64,000 bases of DNA, taken from the NCBI RefSeq assembly GCF_021398715.1, contig NZ_CP090347.1:1178001-1242000 (forward strand). The letters run 5' to 3'. A program made the translations under genes and the position numbers. This document shows positions 26,860 to 34,501 of the stretch, in pieces. This stretch comes from Microbacterium binotii. Lineage in GTDB: Bacteria > Actinomycetota > Actinomycetes > Actinomycetales > Microbacteriaceae. The notes under the pieces are model-generated. The model was not told the DNA's origin. It made no database searches and saw only the letters and a list, made by a program, of their open reading frames with translations. Each line of letters starts with the position of its first letter. The stretch's first letter is position 1.

Positions 26860-27447
26860 TCAGGCGGCCGCGGCGACCGCCGTGTCGATCTCGCAGATCC
26901 GGATCCGGGCGGCCTCGGCGAGGGCATCGATGTCGGGTGCGTTCCAGCGCCGCGCGGCATCGATCATGATGGCGGCGGAGGCGGCCGCATCCGCTGTCGC
27001 GTCGTGGTGGCGGAACTCCGCGAAGCCCGCCTCGGCCGCGACGATCGGCAGCCGGTAACTCGGCAGGTCGTAGGTGCGGCGCGCGAGCTGCAGACTGCAG
27101 GCGTAGCGGTACGGCGGGCAGATGTCGCCGGTCGCGGCGCACGCGCGGCGCAGCACCGCCATGTCGAATCCGGCGTTGTGCGCGACGAGCACGTCCGCGC
27201 CGGCGAAGGCGGCGATGTCATCGAGCTGCTCGCTCCAGCCCTTCGCGTCCACGACGTGCTCCGGGCGGATGCCGTGGATGCCGATGTTCAGCTCGAAGAA
27301 GCGGTCGTGGCCCTCAGGCGGGCGGATCAGCCAACCCGCGGTCGCGACGATGCGCCCGCCGCGGACGCGGGCCAGACCCACCGCGCACGCCGAGGCACTG
27401 GAGGAGTTCGCCGTCTCGAAGTCGATCGCGGTGAAATCCAGTGACAC
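26860..27447 (-). CDS. DEDDh 3'-5' exonuclease domain protein
   Basis: The protein has 195 residues. ExoI is AIDFETANS with the metal residues D9 and E11. ExoII is VAHNAGFDMAVL, and ExoIII is HHDATADA with the H and D of the DEDDh subclass. It resembles the proofreading epsilon subunit (DnaQ) and RNase T exonuclease fold. It is shorter than epsilon and lacks the polymerase-binding tail, so a stand-alone repair or RNA-processing exonuclease is more likely. The start is a GTG with GAGGG upstream. The gene lies 35 nt upstream of rmuC on the same strand and may be co-transcribed with it. Confidence 0.9.
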   Translation of the reverse strand: MSLDFTAIDFETANSSSASACAVGLARVRGGRIVATAGWLIRPPEGHDRFFELNIGIHGIRPEHVVDAKGWSEQLDDIAAFAGADVLVAHNAGFDMAVLRRACAATGDICPPYRYACSLQLARRTYDLPSYRLPIVAAEAGFAEFRHHDATADAAASAAIMIDAARRWNAPDIDALAEAARIRICEIDTAVAAAA

Positions 27448-27564
27448 GCCCTCACCCTCACCCGGATGTCCGCGACGCCCGGTGAGGCGCGCCGGGGTCG
27501 GGGCATCCGGGGGCTGCGTGGTGGGGCTGGTAGTCCGGGCGGTGGCTGCTCGGGCGTACGGATG

Positions 27565-27629
27565 TCGGAGATTCGGCGTTACGTCGGAGGTTTTGCGCCG
27601 CATCCTCCGAAATTCGTGCGTTCCTCCGA
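27565..27629. repeat. Nested inverted repeat (TCGGAG / CTCCGA)
   Basis: Two copies of TCGGAG(G) at 27565-27570 and 27584-27590 face two copies of TCCTCCGA at 27603-27610 and 27622-27629, forming an outer and an inner arm pair. It occupies most of the 293-base gap before ychF, which otherwise shows only the ychF promoter. Confidence 0.65.
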
Positions 27630-27726
27630 GCTGCGGATGCGGCGGGCTGGCTCGTGTGGCGCGCGCTGGGGCGGACCGGGCGCGCCACCCCAGCAGAGTC
27701 CGGCGGGTGCCGAGCCGCGGGGCGCC

Positions 27727-27732
27727 TAGACT
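27727..27732 (+). promoter_or_regulatory. Leaderless -10 box of ychF (TAGACT)
   Basis: TAGACT ends 8 nt before the GTG at 27741. An ATG at 27735 is too close to the box to be in the transcript, which supports the GTG start. Confidence 0.6.
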
Positions 27733-27740
27733 TGATGCCC

Positions 27741-28814
27741 GTGGCTCTTACCATCGGAATCGTCGGGCTGCCGAATGTCGGCAAGTCCACCCTGTTCAAC
27801 GCCCTGACCAAGAATCAGGTGCTCGCGGCGAACTACCCGTTCGCGACGATCGAGCCGAACGTGGGTGTCGTCAACCTGCCCGATGCGCGCCTCGACAAGC
27901 TCGCCGAGATCTTCGGCAGCGAGCGCATCCTGCCGGCCGCCGTCTCGTTCGTCGACATCGCCGGCATCGTGCGCGGCGCGAGCGAGGGGGAGGGGCTCGG
28001 CAACAAGTTCCTCGCCAACATCCGCGAGGCCGACGCGATCGCGCAGGTCGTGCGCGGGTTCGCCGACTCCGACGTCGTGCATGTCGACGGCAACGTCGAC
28101 CCGAAGAACGACATGGAGACCATCAACGCCGAGCTGCAGCTGGCCGACCTCGACACCCTCGAGCGCGCGATCACGCGCTACGAGAAGGAAGTGCGCGGCA
28201 AGAAGCTTGAGCCGATCGTTCTCGAGACGGCGCAGGCCGCGAAGGACGCCCTCGAGCGTGGGCAGCTGCTGTCGGCATCCGGCATCGACCTGGCTCCCAT
28301 CAAGGAGCTCGGGCTGCTGACGGCGAAGCCGTTCATCTTCGTCTTCAACGTGGACGAGGACGTGCTCACGGATGCGGACCGCAAGGCGGAGCTCGCAGCG
28401 TTGGTCGCCCCCGCGCAGGCGGTGTTCCTCGACGCGAAGATCGAGTCGGAGCTGATCGACCTCGACCCCGAGGAAGCGGCTGAGTTGCTCGCATCGACGG
28501 GGCAGGACGAGTCGGGGCTCGACCAGCTGGCGCGTATCGGGTTCGACACGCTGGGCCTGCAGACCTACCTCACCGCGGGTCCGAAGGAAGCGCGCGCCTG
28601 GACCATCGGTAAGGGCTGGAAGGCCCCGCAGGCCGCCGGCGTCATTCACACCGACTTCGAGAAGGGCTTCATCAAGGCCGAGGTCATCTCGTTCGACGAC
28701 CTCGTCGCGACGGGCTCGGTCGTGGAGGCCCGCGCGAAGGGCAAGGCCCGCCTCGAGGGCAAGGACTACGTCATGCAGGACGGCGACGTCGTGGAGTTCC
28801 GCTTCAACAACTGA
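27741..28814 (+). CDS. ychF: Redox-regulated ATPase YchF (Obg family)
   Basis: The protein has 357 residues. It is a universally conserved Obg-family NTPase that prefers ATP and binds ribosomes. The P-loop is GLPNVGKSTLFN, followed by YPFATIEPNVG and the switch II region FVDIAGIVRGASEGEGLGN. NVDED replaces the canonical NKxD, as in ATP-preferring YchF proteins. A C-terminal TGS domain ends DYVMQDGDVVEFRFNN. The GTG gives exactly the expected N-terminus. It is monocistronic, with the next gene 31 nt downstream. Confidence 0.96.
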   Translation: MALTIGIVGLPNVGKSTLFNALTKNQVLAANYPFATIEPNVGVVNLPDARLDKLAEIFGSERILPAAVSFVDIAGIVRGASEGEGLGNKFLANIREADAIAQVVRGFADSDVVHVDGNVDPKNDMETINAELQLADLDTLERAITRYEKEVRGKKLEPIVLETAQAAKDALERGQLLSASGIDLAPIKELGLLTAKPFIFVFNVDEDVLTDADRKAELAALVAPAQAVFLDAKIESELIDLDPEEAAELLASTGQDESGLDQLARIGFDTLGLQTYLTAGPKEARAWTIGKGWKAPQAAGVIHTDFEKGFIKAEVISFDDLVATGSVVEARAKGKARLEGKDYVMQDGDVVEFRFNN

Positions 28815-28845
28815 GCGGGTCGCGCGGACTGGCACTATTGCTTCC

Positions 28846-29163
28846 GTGGCCGAGCTCCTTGTCGAAATCCACGTGCCTTTGACGCCGAGCGGCGTGCCAG
28901 AGGGCGAGTACCCCTTTCCCTGGATCGATTCCGTGATGGAGTTCCTCTTCGAACTCGACGGGTCGAAGGGCGAGATGTTCGATGACGGAGAGCAGCTCGG
29001 TGATGAGTATCTGTTCTTCGTTCACGGCGCGCCCGAGGCGGATCTCATCGCATTGGCCCGCGAGGTAGCAGCCCTGCCCGGTGTGCCCTCGGGCGTCTAC
29101 GCGACCGTGACGGACAGCGATGCCGACATGGGTGGCGGCACCCGCGTTGAACTCGACGGGTGA
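28846..29163 (+). CDS. Hypothetical protein (105 aa)
   Basis: The protein is acidic, 105 residues, and has no membrane segment or signal. It contains EGEYPFPWIDSVMEFLFELDGSKG, with alternating hydrophobics suggesting an alpha/beta fold, and GDEYLFFVHGAPEADLIALAREVAALPGVPSGVYATVTD. The second half resembles a small ferredoxin-like fold, as in RraB-type or ACT-like domains, but this is not a firm match. The start is a GTG 7 nt after CACTAT, probably leaderless. It lies just before the RraB-DUF4375 fusion in a patch of small unknown genes; a functional link is possible but unproven. Confidence 0.6.
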   Translation: MAELLVEIHVPLTPSGVPEGEYPFPWIDSVMEFLFELDGSKGEMFDDGEQLGDEYLFFVHGAPEADLIALAREVAALPGVPSGVYATVTDSDADMGGGTRVELDG

Positions 29164-29300
29164 CCGGGAGAGCGAGGTCGTCGAGTTCACTTCCTCGCAG
29201 CATCCGGCGAGCAGGCATGCGTGCTCGGTTCGCTGACGCGACCATGGGCCGAAGATAGGGCTTTGCCGCAGCCGAGTCGGCCCACCGACAGAATGTCCGT

Positions 29301-30083
29301 ATGCGTGCTTCGTCCCCTTCCGACCACCTGGCCAACTGGCTGGATCAGAAGCAACAACGGCGCGAGCTCGGTGACCGACTCGAGCAGCACCGAGAGCTCG
29401 ATCACTTCTTCTCCTTTCGGAGAAGGTCGAATGCGGTGGCCGCGGCCCAGGCGCTCGCAGATGCGGACTTCCGAGTCTCCGTCGAGCCGGGGCTGCTGCG
29501 AACATCCTTGACCGCCTCGAGAGCTGATGCCCTCACCGACGCCGATGTTGCGCGCATCATCCATGAACTCGTGGGCATCGCCGCGACGCACGGAGGTCGC
29601 TACGACGGATTCGGCGGAACCATCGTTCCCGCGGATGAAGGATCATGGCAGGCGACTCCCCAGAACGGACGTGCTTCGAGTTCAGCGAACGACCTCTGGG
29701 AGTTCTACGAAGCCCGATCTGAGACCGGCCGCGCGTCACTCTCAGATCAGGAGCGCGGGATCCTTGCCATTCTCGACATGCGCCAGGAGGTCAGCTCTGG
29801 CGGATTCGATTCTTACTTCCGGTACTGGGGCGGCGACACCGCCGAAGAGGCTTTGCGCGCTCTTCCGCTGTTCCTCGGCAGCGAATGGGAGAACGTCCTT
29901 CGTGAGGCGATGGGCGTCCTGGGAGACCCTTATCCGAGCGACATCGGCGCGCGTGAGGTTCGCCTCGAGGAGGCAGGGGTCGAGGAGCGTCTGTTCGTCC
30001 TCGATCGGCGGCTCTCCGCGTTGGAGACTGCTGACGACGCTGACGTGCGCCTCACGGCTGCGCTCGCGGCGATCCGGAGGTGA
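29301..30083 (+). CDS. RraB-like/DUF4375 fusion protein
   Basis: The protein has 260 residues and two domains. Residues about 33-110 look like RraB (regulator of RNase E activity B): NAVAAAQALADADFRVSVE and then HELVGIAATHGGRYDGFGG, the family's closing motif. Residues about 140-258 resemble DUF4375/DMP19-like helical domains: LSDQERGILAILDMRQEV, GGFDSYFRYWGGDTAEEALRAL. Some DMP19 proteins mimic DNA. Here the two are joined in one polypeptide. Both families also occur as immunity-like or regulatory modules. The start ATG lies 6 nt after CAGAAT (29289-29294), suggesting leaderless mRNA. Base composition looks somewhat less GC-rich than the neighbours. The partner, if any, is not recognisable nearby. 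Confidence 0.65.
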   Translation: MRASSPSDHLANWLDQKQQRRELGDRLEQHRELDHFFSFRRRSNAVAAAQALADADFRVSVEPGLLRTSLTASRADALTDADVARIIHELVGIAATHGGRYDGFGGTIVPADEGSWQATPQNGRASSSANDLWEFYEARSETGRASLSDQERGILAILDMRQEVSSGGFDSYFRYWGGDTAEEALRALPLFLGSEWENVLREAMGVLGDPYPSDIGAREVRLEEAGVEERLFVLDRRLSALETADDADVRLTAALAAIRR

Positions 30084-30151
30084 CACCGTTCAGAGGGCTG
30101 TGGATGCCGAGCTGTGGCTCCCGGTCGAACGGATGACGCCGGCCGTCTAAC

Positions 30152-30508
30152 TCAGGATGCGGCGTCGCGTGCCCACCGTTCGCGGGGCGGCACCTCTTCC
30201 CACCGCTCCCGCAACGGCGCGTCCGCATCGACGGGCCGGTAGATCGGAGCCCCACGGATGCAGAGCCCCCAGAACCAGGTTCGGCCGCACGCCAGGCACT
30301 CCAGGTAGCTGACGATCGTGAACTTCAGGTCGGATTCCGCCAGCGCGAGCATGTCGCCGAGCGGTACGTCGCCGCGGATGAAGCGCATCCGGCCGTCGTT
30401 GACGCGACGTTCGAGCTCGTCACTCGTGAGCTGGATGGCGATGTCGTTCGGAGGCCTTCCGTCGTTGTGCACGAGCGCGGTCTCGCAGACGTCGCAGCTC
30501 ACATCCAT
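30152..30508 (-). CDS. Hypothetical protein with two CxxC pairs
   Basis: The protein has 118 residues. Cysteines C5/C8 (SCDVCET) and C71/C74 (ECLACGRTWFW) form two CxxC knuckles likely to bind zinc as a split ribbon. Between them lies a mixed helical region with IQLTSDELERRVNDGRMRF. The tail is rich in Arg, Glu and Pro. No known catalytic motif is present. It may be a small nucleic-acid or protein-binding factor. It lies convergent with the RraB-DUF4375 gene and divergent from the lipoprotein gene. Confidence 0.55.
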   Translation of the reverse strand: MDVSCDVCETALVHNDGRPPNDIAIQLTSDELERRVNDGRMRFIRGDVPLGDMLALAESDLKFTIVSYLECLACGRTWFWGLCIRGAPIYRPVDADAPLRERWEEVPPRERWARDAAS

Positions 30509-30591
30509 ACCGCCAGGCTACCCAGGGGTGGCGTCCGGAGGCTGTCGGGTAGGCGTGGATTCGGTGGCGAGTCGCCTGCCAGAGTGGGGCC

Positions 30592-31008
30592 ATGACGCCT
30601 CGACGAAGACTCGTCCCACCGCTCGCGATCGCCGCGGTAGCACTGGCGCTCGCCGGCTGCGCGAGTGCGGGCGGCTACACCGATCTGGAAAGCACCGAGA
30701 CGCGGGTGTTGCCGGATGCCGTGACCGAGGATGCGCTGGCGAATTTCGATGTCGACTCAATGAGGTGGGTGGGCGAGCACGAGGGGACCGACGTGTGGCT
30801 GGGGTGGGGGAGTAGGGAGGGGGAGGTCTGCATTCTCTTCTCTGCGGACGTTGATGCGTGGGTGACAGGATGCGCGGGAGCAGGCGAGCAGATGACGCTC
30901 TCGGGACGCGGTCCGCAGCGGTTCGTGGTCGTCCCCGACGGGCAACCCGCCCCGGAGGGGTTCGCAGCGATCTCACACAACGTCTACGTCGCATCGACCG
31001 AAGAGTAG
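30592..31008 (+). CDS. Small lipoprotein
   Basis: The protein has 138 residues. The signal peptide MTPRRRLVPPLAIAAVALAL ends at a lipobox LAGC, so the cysteine at about position 22 would be lipidated and the protein anchored on the outer face of the membrane. The mature part has GTDVWLGWGSREGEVCILFS and VTGCAGAGEQM, with two cysteines that could pair. No family was recognised; similar short lipoproteins are common in Microbacterium. The start lies 6 nt after a CAGAGT hexamer, possibly leaderless. Confidence 0.7.
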   Translation: MTPRRRLVPPLAIAAVALALAGCASAGGYTDLESTETRVLPDAVTEDALANFDVDSMRWVGEHEGTDVWLGWGSREGEVCILFSADVDAWVTGCAGAGEQMTLSGRGPQRFVVVPDGQPAPEGFAAISHNVYVASTEE

Positions 31009-31081
31009 GCGCGGACTTCGGCGAGGCAGACGGCCTCCTCGCCGATCGGAGACAGCTCGATCCGCAGGGCGACAGGCAGCG

Positions 31082-31414
31082 TCAGTCCTCGACGTGCCCC
31101 ACCGACTTGGCCTCGAGGAATGCGCAGAGCTCGGCCGCGACCGAGAGCTCGGCGGCGAGGCGCTGCATCTCGAAGCTCGTGAGGACCGTCATCTCGGCCT
31201 GAGGTTCGATCGTGACGCGCCACCGCGAGTCTCCGACCTCGATCGGCTCCATGTAGAGCGAGATGTCCGCGTTGTGCAGCGGCACGATCACGAGACCGGT
31301 GTCAGCGCCCTCGGACCCGTCCTGCACTGCGACACGGATCAGGTCCCCCGCCTCGCGTGAGCGGTGGAACTCTTCGAGCCAGGTCTCGAGCGTCGCTTTG
31401 CTTCTGAAGGGCAC
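31082..31414 (-). CDS. Hypothetical protein (110 aa)
   Basis: The protein has 110 residues and is soluble. An N-terminal helix (SKATLETWLEEFHRSREAGD) precedes a beta-rich centre, IRVAVQDGSEGADTGLVIVPL, and a helical end, FEMQRLAAELSVAAELCAFLEA. It begins at GTG. I do not recognise the family. It is convergent with the lipoprotein gene, and a 126-nt gap separates it from the upstream pseudogene on the same strand. Confidence 0.5.
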   Translation of the reverse strand: MPFRSKATLETWLEEFHRSREAGDLIRVAVQDGSEGADTGLVIVPLHNADISLYMEPIEVGDSRWRVTIEPQAEMTVLTSFEMQRLAAELSVAAELCAFLEAKSVGHVED

Positions 31415-31540
31415 GGGGGATCCTCGCGTTCTGCATGGGCGCGGACCTGCAAAACCGCGCCGTTGCCGCGATCGTAACCCGGCGGGCGGACAAAGCGATC
31501 GATGGCGGGTGATCCGTGGAAAGAGTGGGAGTGTTCGCCC

Positions 31541-32103
31541 GTCACTCGCGCCGCATCAACGCGTTGAGCTGGCCATAGTCCTCGCCGTCGAGGAGAGCAT
31601 CGAATGTCCCCGCCGTCAGCGCCTCTGCCGCAGCGCGACGCACCAGTGCGTATGCAGCCTGGGCGACACTCGAACCCAGGCTCACTCGCGCCGCACCGAG
31701 TCTCCCGAGCGCCGCTGTCGATACGGGCCGCGAACTCGGTCGGTGACAATGTGCCGTCCTCGATGTTGATCCCGGCCGCGCCCGCGTCGAGCACGGCGTC
31801 GATCGTGCGTGCGACGCCGTGTGACGAATCGGGATACCCGCCCTCGATATCTGCCGAGACCGGCACGGAGACGGCGTCGATGATGCGCCTTACGGCACCT
31901 GCGGCTTCGGCGTGGGTGAGGGCATCGCCATCGGGTCGGCCGAGTGACCACGCCACCCCGGCGCTGGTGGTGGCGATCGCAGGTGCGCCGGCAGCCTCCA
32001 TGATCCGTGCGCTCGCCGCATCCCACGCGTTGACGAGGACGAACGGATGCGGCGAGTCGAGGCAGAGGGCGCGGAAGGCGGCGGTCGCGGTGTCGTTGTT
32101 CAC
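31541..32103 (-). pseudogene. Decayed PEP-mutase/isocitrate-lyase family gene
   Basis: The N-terminal half is clear: HPFVLVNAWDAASARIMEAAG, the ATTSAGVAWSLGRPDGD segment, and VPVSADIEGGYPDS with the metal-binding aspartate region, up to AAGINIEDG. These are hallmarks of the phosphonopyruvate hydrolase / carboxy-PEP mutase superfamily. The frame then changes near 31712-31722, and the family's C-terminal end appears in another frame (LGAARVSLGSSVAQAAYALV, then AGTFDALLDGEDYGQLNALM). About 90-100 codons of the barrel are missing between the two, so the break is an out-of-frame internal deletion rather than a single indel. Family members are usually 250-290 residues; this remnant spans 188 codons. 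Confidence 0.8.
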
Positions 32104-32186
32104 CCCTTCAGCCAACGCGATCGAGCCGTTGCCGTCTGGCGGATTCCGGCCCTCACCGTCGACACGCCGCCCCCGGCGCCTCCCGA

Positions 32187-33758
32187 TCAGTGGAAGCTCA
32201 GTACTTCGTCGCCCCACGCGGCTCGCAGTGACGCGTCCAGATCCGGCACGAGGTGATCCTGATGGTCGATCACCAGCGTGCTGCGCCCTCGATCGACCGA
32301 GTAGGACTCCCAGGGAGCCGAGCCGTCCGCATCCGGTGACTCTCCGTGCGCGAAGGCGGTCCACCGCTGCTGCATGCGAGCCGAGATGCTCTCGGCCACC
32401 CGGCGGCCGCCGAGGCGGAACGTCGGGTCCTTCGGCCCACTCGTCAGGTTGCCCCAGAGGTACGGCAGCTCGGTGGCGTGCGTCGCGCCGAGTCCGATCA
32501 GGCGGAGGAACGGGGCCGCGTGGTCGAAGCGGTACAGCCAGACATCCGCCACCTGCGAATGCCCCTCCGCGATCCACACGCTCGGCATGCGGAATCCGAT
32601 GTCCCGCGCGATTCCGAGCCCGATCGCGCGTTGCCGCGCGTGCTCGTACGCGGTGCGCACGTCATCGAACGTCGGCAGCTCGAGAGCGGGATTGTCCGCG
32701 GCCATGTCGCCGAACATGTCGCGCAGGCGTTCGTCGGTGATGGGGATCAGCGGCGACTTCATGAACTTGAACAGGGATGCCTCGTCCTTGTTCGTCCCGA
32801 TGAGCAGCGGGACGGCAAGTCCCCTGCCCTCGCGCAGCACGACGGCGGGTGCCTCCGGCAGGAGGTCGCCGTCGATGACCGGTGCGAAGGCGAGCACGCC
32901 GGGGTCGGCGTCGGGCACCTGCGCGTAGATCTCCATGCCCGCGTCGACGATCTGCTGCGACGTTGCGGCACGCAGCGCTTCCGCCGCATCCGGCTGCGTC
33001 TCATCGATGCGCAGTGCTGCGGTGAAACGCGCGGCGACCGCCCGGGCGCGCTCGGCGCCGTAGACGCTGGATGCGGGGGAGGACTCGGCGATGGCCCGGT
33101 GGAACAGCCCGCGCGCGGACGGTGTGGCCAGCAGCGTGGTCACGAGCCCGCCGCCGGCGGACTCGCCGAAGACGGTCACGCGGTCGGGGTCTCCGCCGAA
33201 GGCGCGGATGTTCTGCTGCACCCACTCGAGGGCGAGCAGCACGTCCTTCAGCGCGAGATTGCGGTCGAAACCCTGCTCGGGGAGCAGCGAAGCGAGATCG
33301 AGGAAGCCGAATGCACCGAGGCGATAGTTCACCGTGACCACCACGACGTCGCCGTGCGTCACGAGCGAGGTCGCGTCGAACAGGGGCTGGCTGGATGCCC
33401 CGAACGTGTACGCGCCGCCGTGCACCCACACCATGACAGGACGCGCGCGCTCGCTCTCGGATGCGGGTGCCCACACGTTGAGTCGGAGGCAGTCCTCGTC
33501 CATGACGGCGTCATCGCCGAGCGGGACGGCGGGGTTCACGCTCTGCGGGCAGACCGGACCGTAGCGCGTCGCATCGGTCTCGTCCGCGACGGGCTTCGCC
33601 GCAACCGGATCGCTCCACCGGGCGTCGCCGGTGGGCGGCTCGGCGAAGCGGATGCCGCGCCACGACAGAACCGGACCGAGCTCGAGTCCGCGGAACGAAC
33701 CGGCCGGCGCGTGGGCGAGTCGAGTGCCGGCGGGAGAGATGTCGTCGGGGTGGGACAT
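32187..33758 (-). CDS. Type-B carboxylesterase
   Basis: The protein has 523 residues and is an alpha/beta hydrolase of the carboxylesterase/cholinesterase family. The oxyanion-hole HGGAY is at 113-117 (MVWVHGGAYTFG). The nucleophile S200 sits in VFGESAGGG. The acid residue is likely in LIGTNKDEASLF and the histidine in THATELPYLWG. The N-terminal FRGLELGPVLSWRGIRFAEPP is also standard. There is no signal peptide, so it is cytoplasmic. It probably hydrolyses xenobiotic or lipid esters; the substrate is unknown. AAGGA precedes the ATG. It lies 17 nt downstream of the GAP-family gene on the same strand and is probably co-transcribed with it. Confidence 0.92.
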   Translation of the reverse strand: MSHPDDISPAGTRLAHAPAGSFRGLELGPVLSWRGIRFAEPPTGDARWSDPVAAKPVADETDATRYGPVCPQSVNPAVPLGDDAVMDEDCLRLNVWAPASESERARPVMVWVHGGAYTFGASSQPLFDATSLVTHGDVVVVTVNYRLGAFGFLDLASLLPEQGFDRNLALKDVLLALEWVQQNIRAFGGDPDRVTVFGESAGGGLVTTLLATPSARGLFHRAIAESSPASSVYGAERARAVAARFTAALRIDETQPDAAEALRAATSQQIVDAGMEIYAQVPDADPGVLAFAPVIDGDLLPEAPAVVLREGRGLAVPLLIGTNKDEASLFKFMKSPLIPITDERLRDMFGDMAADNPALELPTFDDVRTAYEHARQRAIGLGIARDIGFRMPSVWIAEGHSQVADVWLYRFDHAAPFLRLIGLGATHATELPYLWGNLTSGPKDPTFRLGGRRVAESISARMQQRWTAFAHGESPDADGSAPWESYSVDRGRSTLVIDHQDHLVPDLDASLRAAWGDEVLSFH

Positions 33759-33775
33759 GTTCGTTCCTTTCCGGG

Positions 33776-34459
33776 TCAGGAGAACAGCTGGTGGACGAGG
33801 TGAGCGGCCTCGTTCGCGGCGAGGACCGCGAACAGCACCGTCATGATCACGGCGTTGTGCGCGATCATCTCGCTCTTCAGCCGCTCCAGACCCTTGGCGA
33901 CGGTGGCGGATCCGCTGGTGGCGAGCAGCGTCGGGATGATGAGGGCGAGTGAGCCGGCCACGGCGAAGGCGATACACAGGCCGACGGCCGCCAGGACCGG
34001 CAGGTGCGCGGCCCCGATGGTTGCCCCGGCCTTCAACTCGAGTGGGATGTTCTTCGAGTTGGTCACGGCCATCAGCAGGCCGAGACCGCCGGCGCGTGCG
34101 GGGGTGATCGAGTCGATCGCCGAGAGCCAGCCCGGCGTGCGCGGCGCGGCTCCGCCTCGCGGTCGCGACAGCCAGCTGGTGACGGCCAAGACGGTGAATC
34201 CGACGGTCAACAGGATCGTCAGCACGAGCACGACGATCTTCGAGGCCGCCGATCCGCCCGACGACGACGCGCCGGCGGTCGTCGCGGCACCCAGTGCCGT
34301 GAACGCGAGCGTGACGGCCAGGAATGCGCCGGTGTACGCGAGCGAGGCGACCCTCCCGCGGGCCGACAGCAGGATCGCCACGATCGCCACGATCGGAAGC
34401 GGCGAGATCATCAGCCCCACAGCGGCGGGGATCAGCGAGGGAAGGTCGTGCGTGTTCAT
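33776..34459 (-). CDS. GAP/Sap family membrane protein
   Basis: The protein has 227 residues and about six hydrophobic segments, starting LIPAAVGLMISPLPIVAIVAILL. It resembles the GAP family of mycobacterial GPL-addressing and sulfolipid-addressing (Sap) proteins, which help export cell-surface lipids. The segment GLGLLMAVTNSKNIPLELKAGATIG is typical. A GGAG site precedes the ATG at 34459. In this species the exported molecule is unknown; the partner could be the adjacent esterase, but this is inference. Confidence 0.75.
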   Translation of the reverse strand: MNTHDLPSLIPAAVGLMISPLPIVAIVAILLSARGRVASLAYTGAFLAVTLAFTALGAATTAGASSSGGSAASKIVVLVLTILLTVGFTVLAVTSWLSRPRGGAAPRTPGWLSAIDSITPARAGGLGLLMAVTNSKNIPLELKAGATIGAAHLPVLAAVGLCIAFAVAGSLALIIPTLLATSGSATVAKGLERLKSEMIAHNAVIMTVLFAVLAANEAAHLVHQLFS

Positions 34460-34501
34460 CGGATGCTCCATCTGCGTGCCGCGGACCGGCGACTGCAGAC
34501 G

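Noticed and set aside
24719..27058. Open frame of 779 codons on the plus strand
   Set aside because: It is antisense to the epimerase-like gene, rmuC and part of the exonuclease gene; these have strong motifs and starts, while this frame has none.
30152..31414. Toxin-antitoxin pair among the small genes
   Set aside because: The small genes are on alternating strands with gaps, and none shows toxin or antitoxin motifs.
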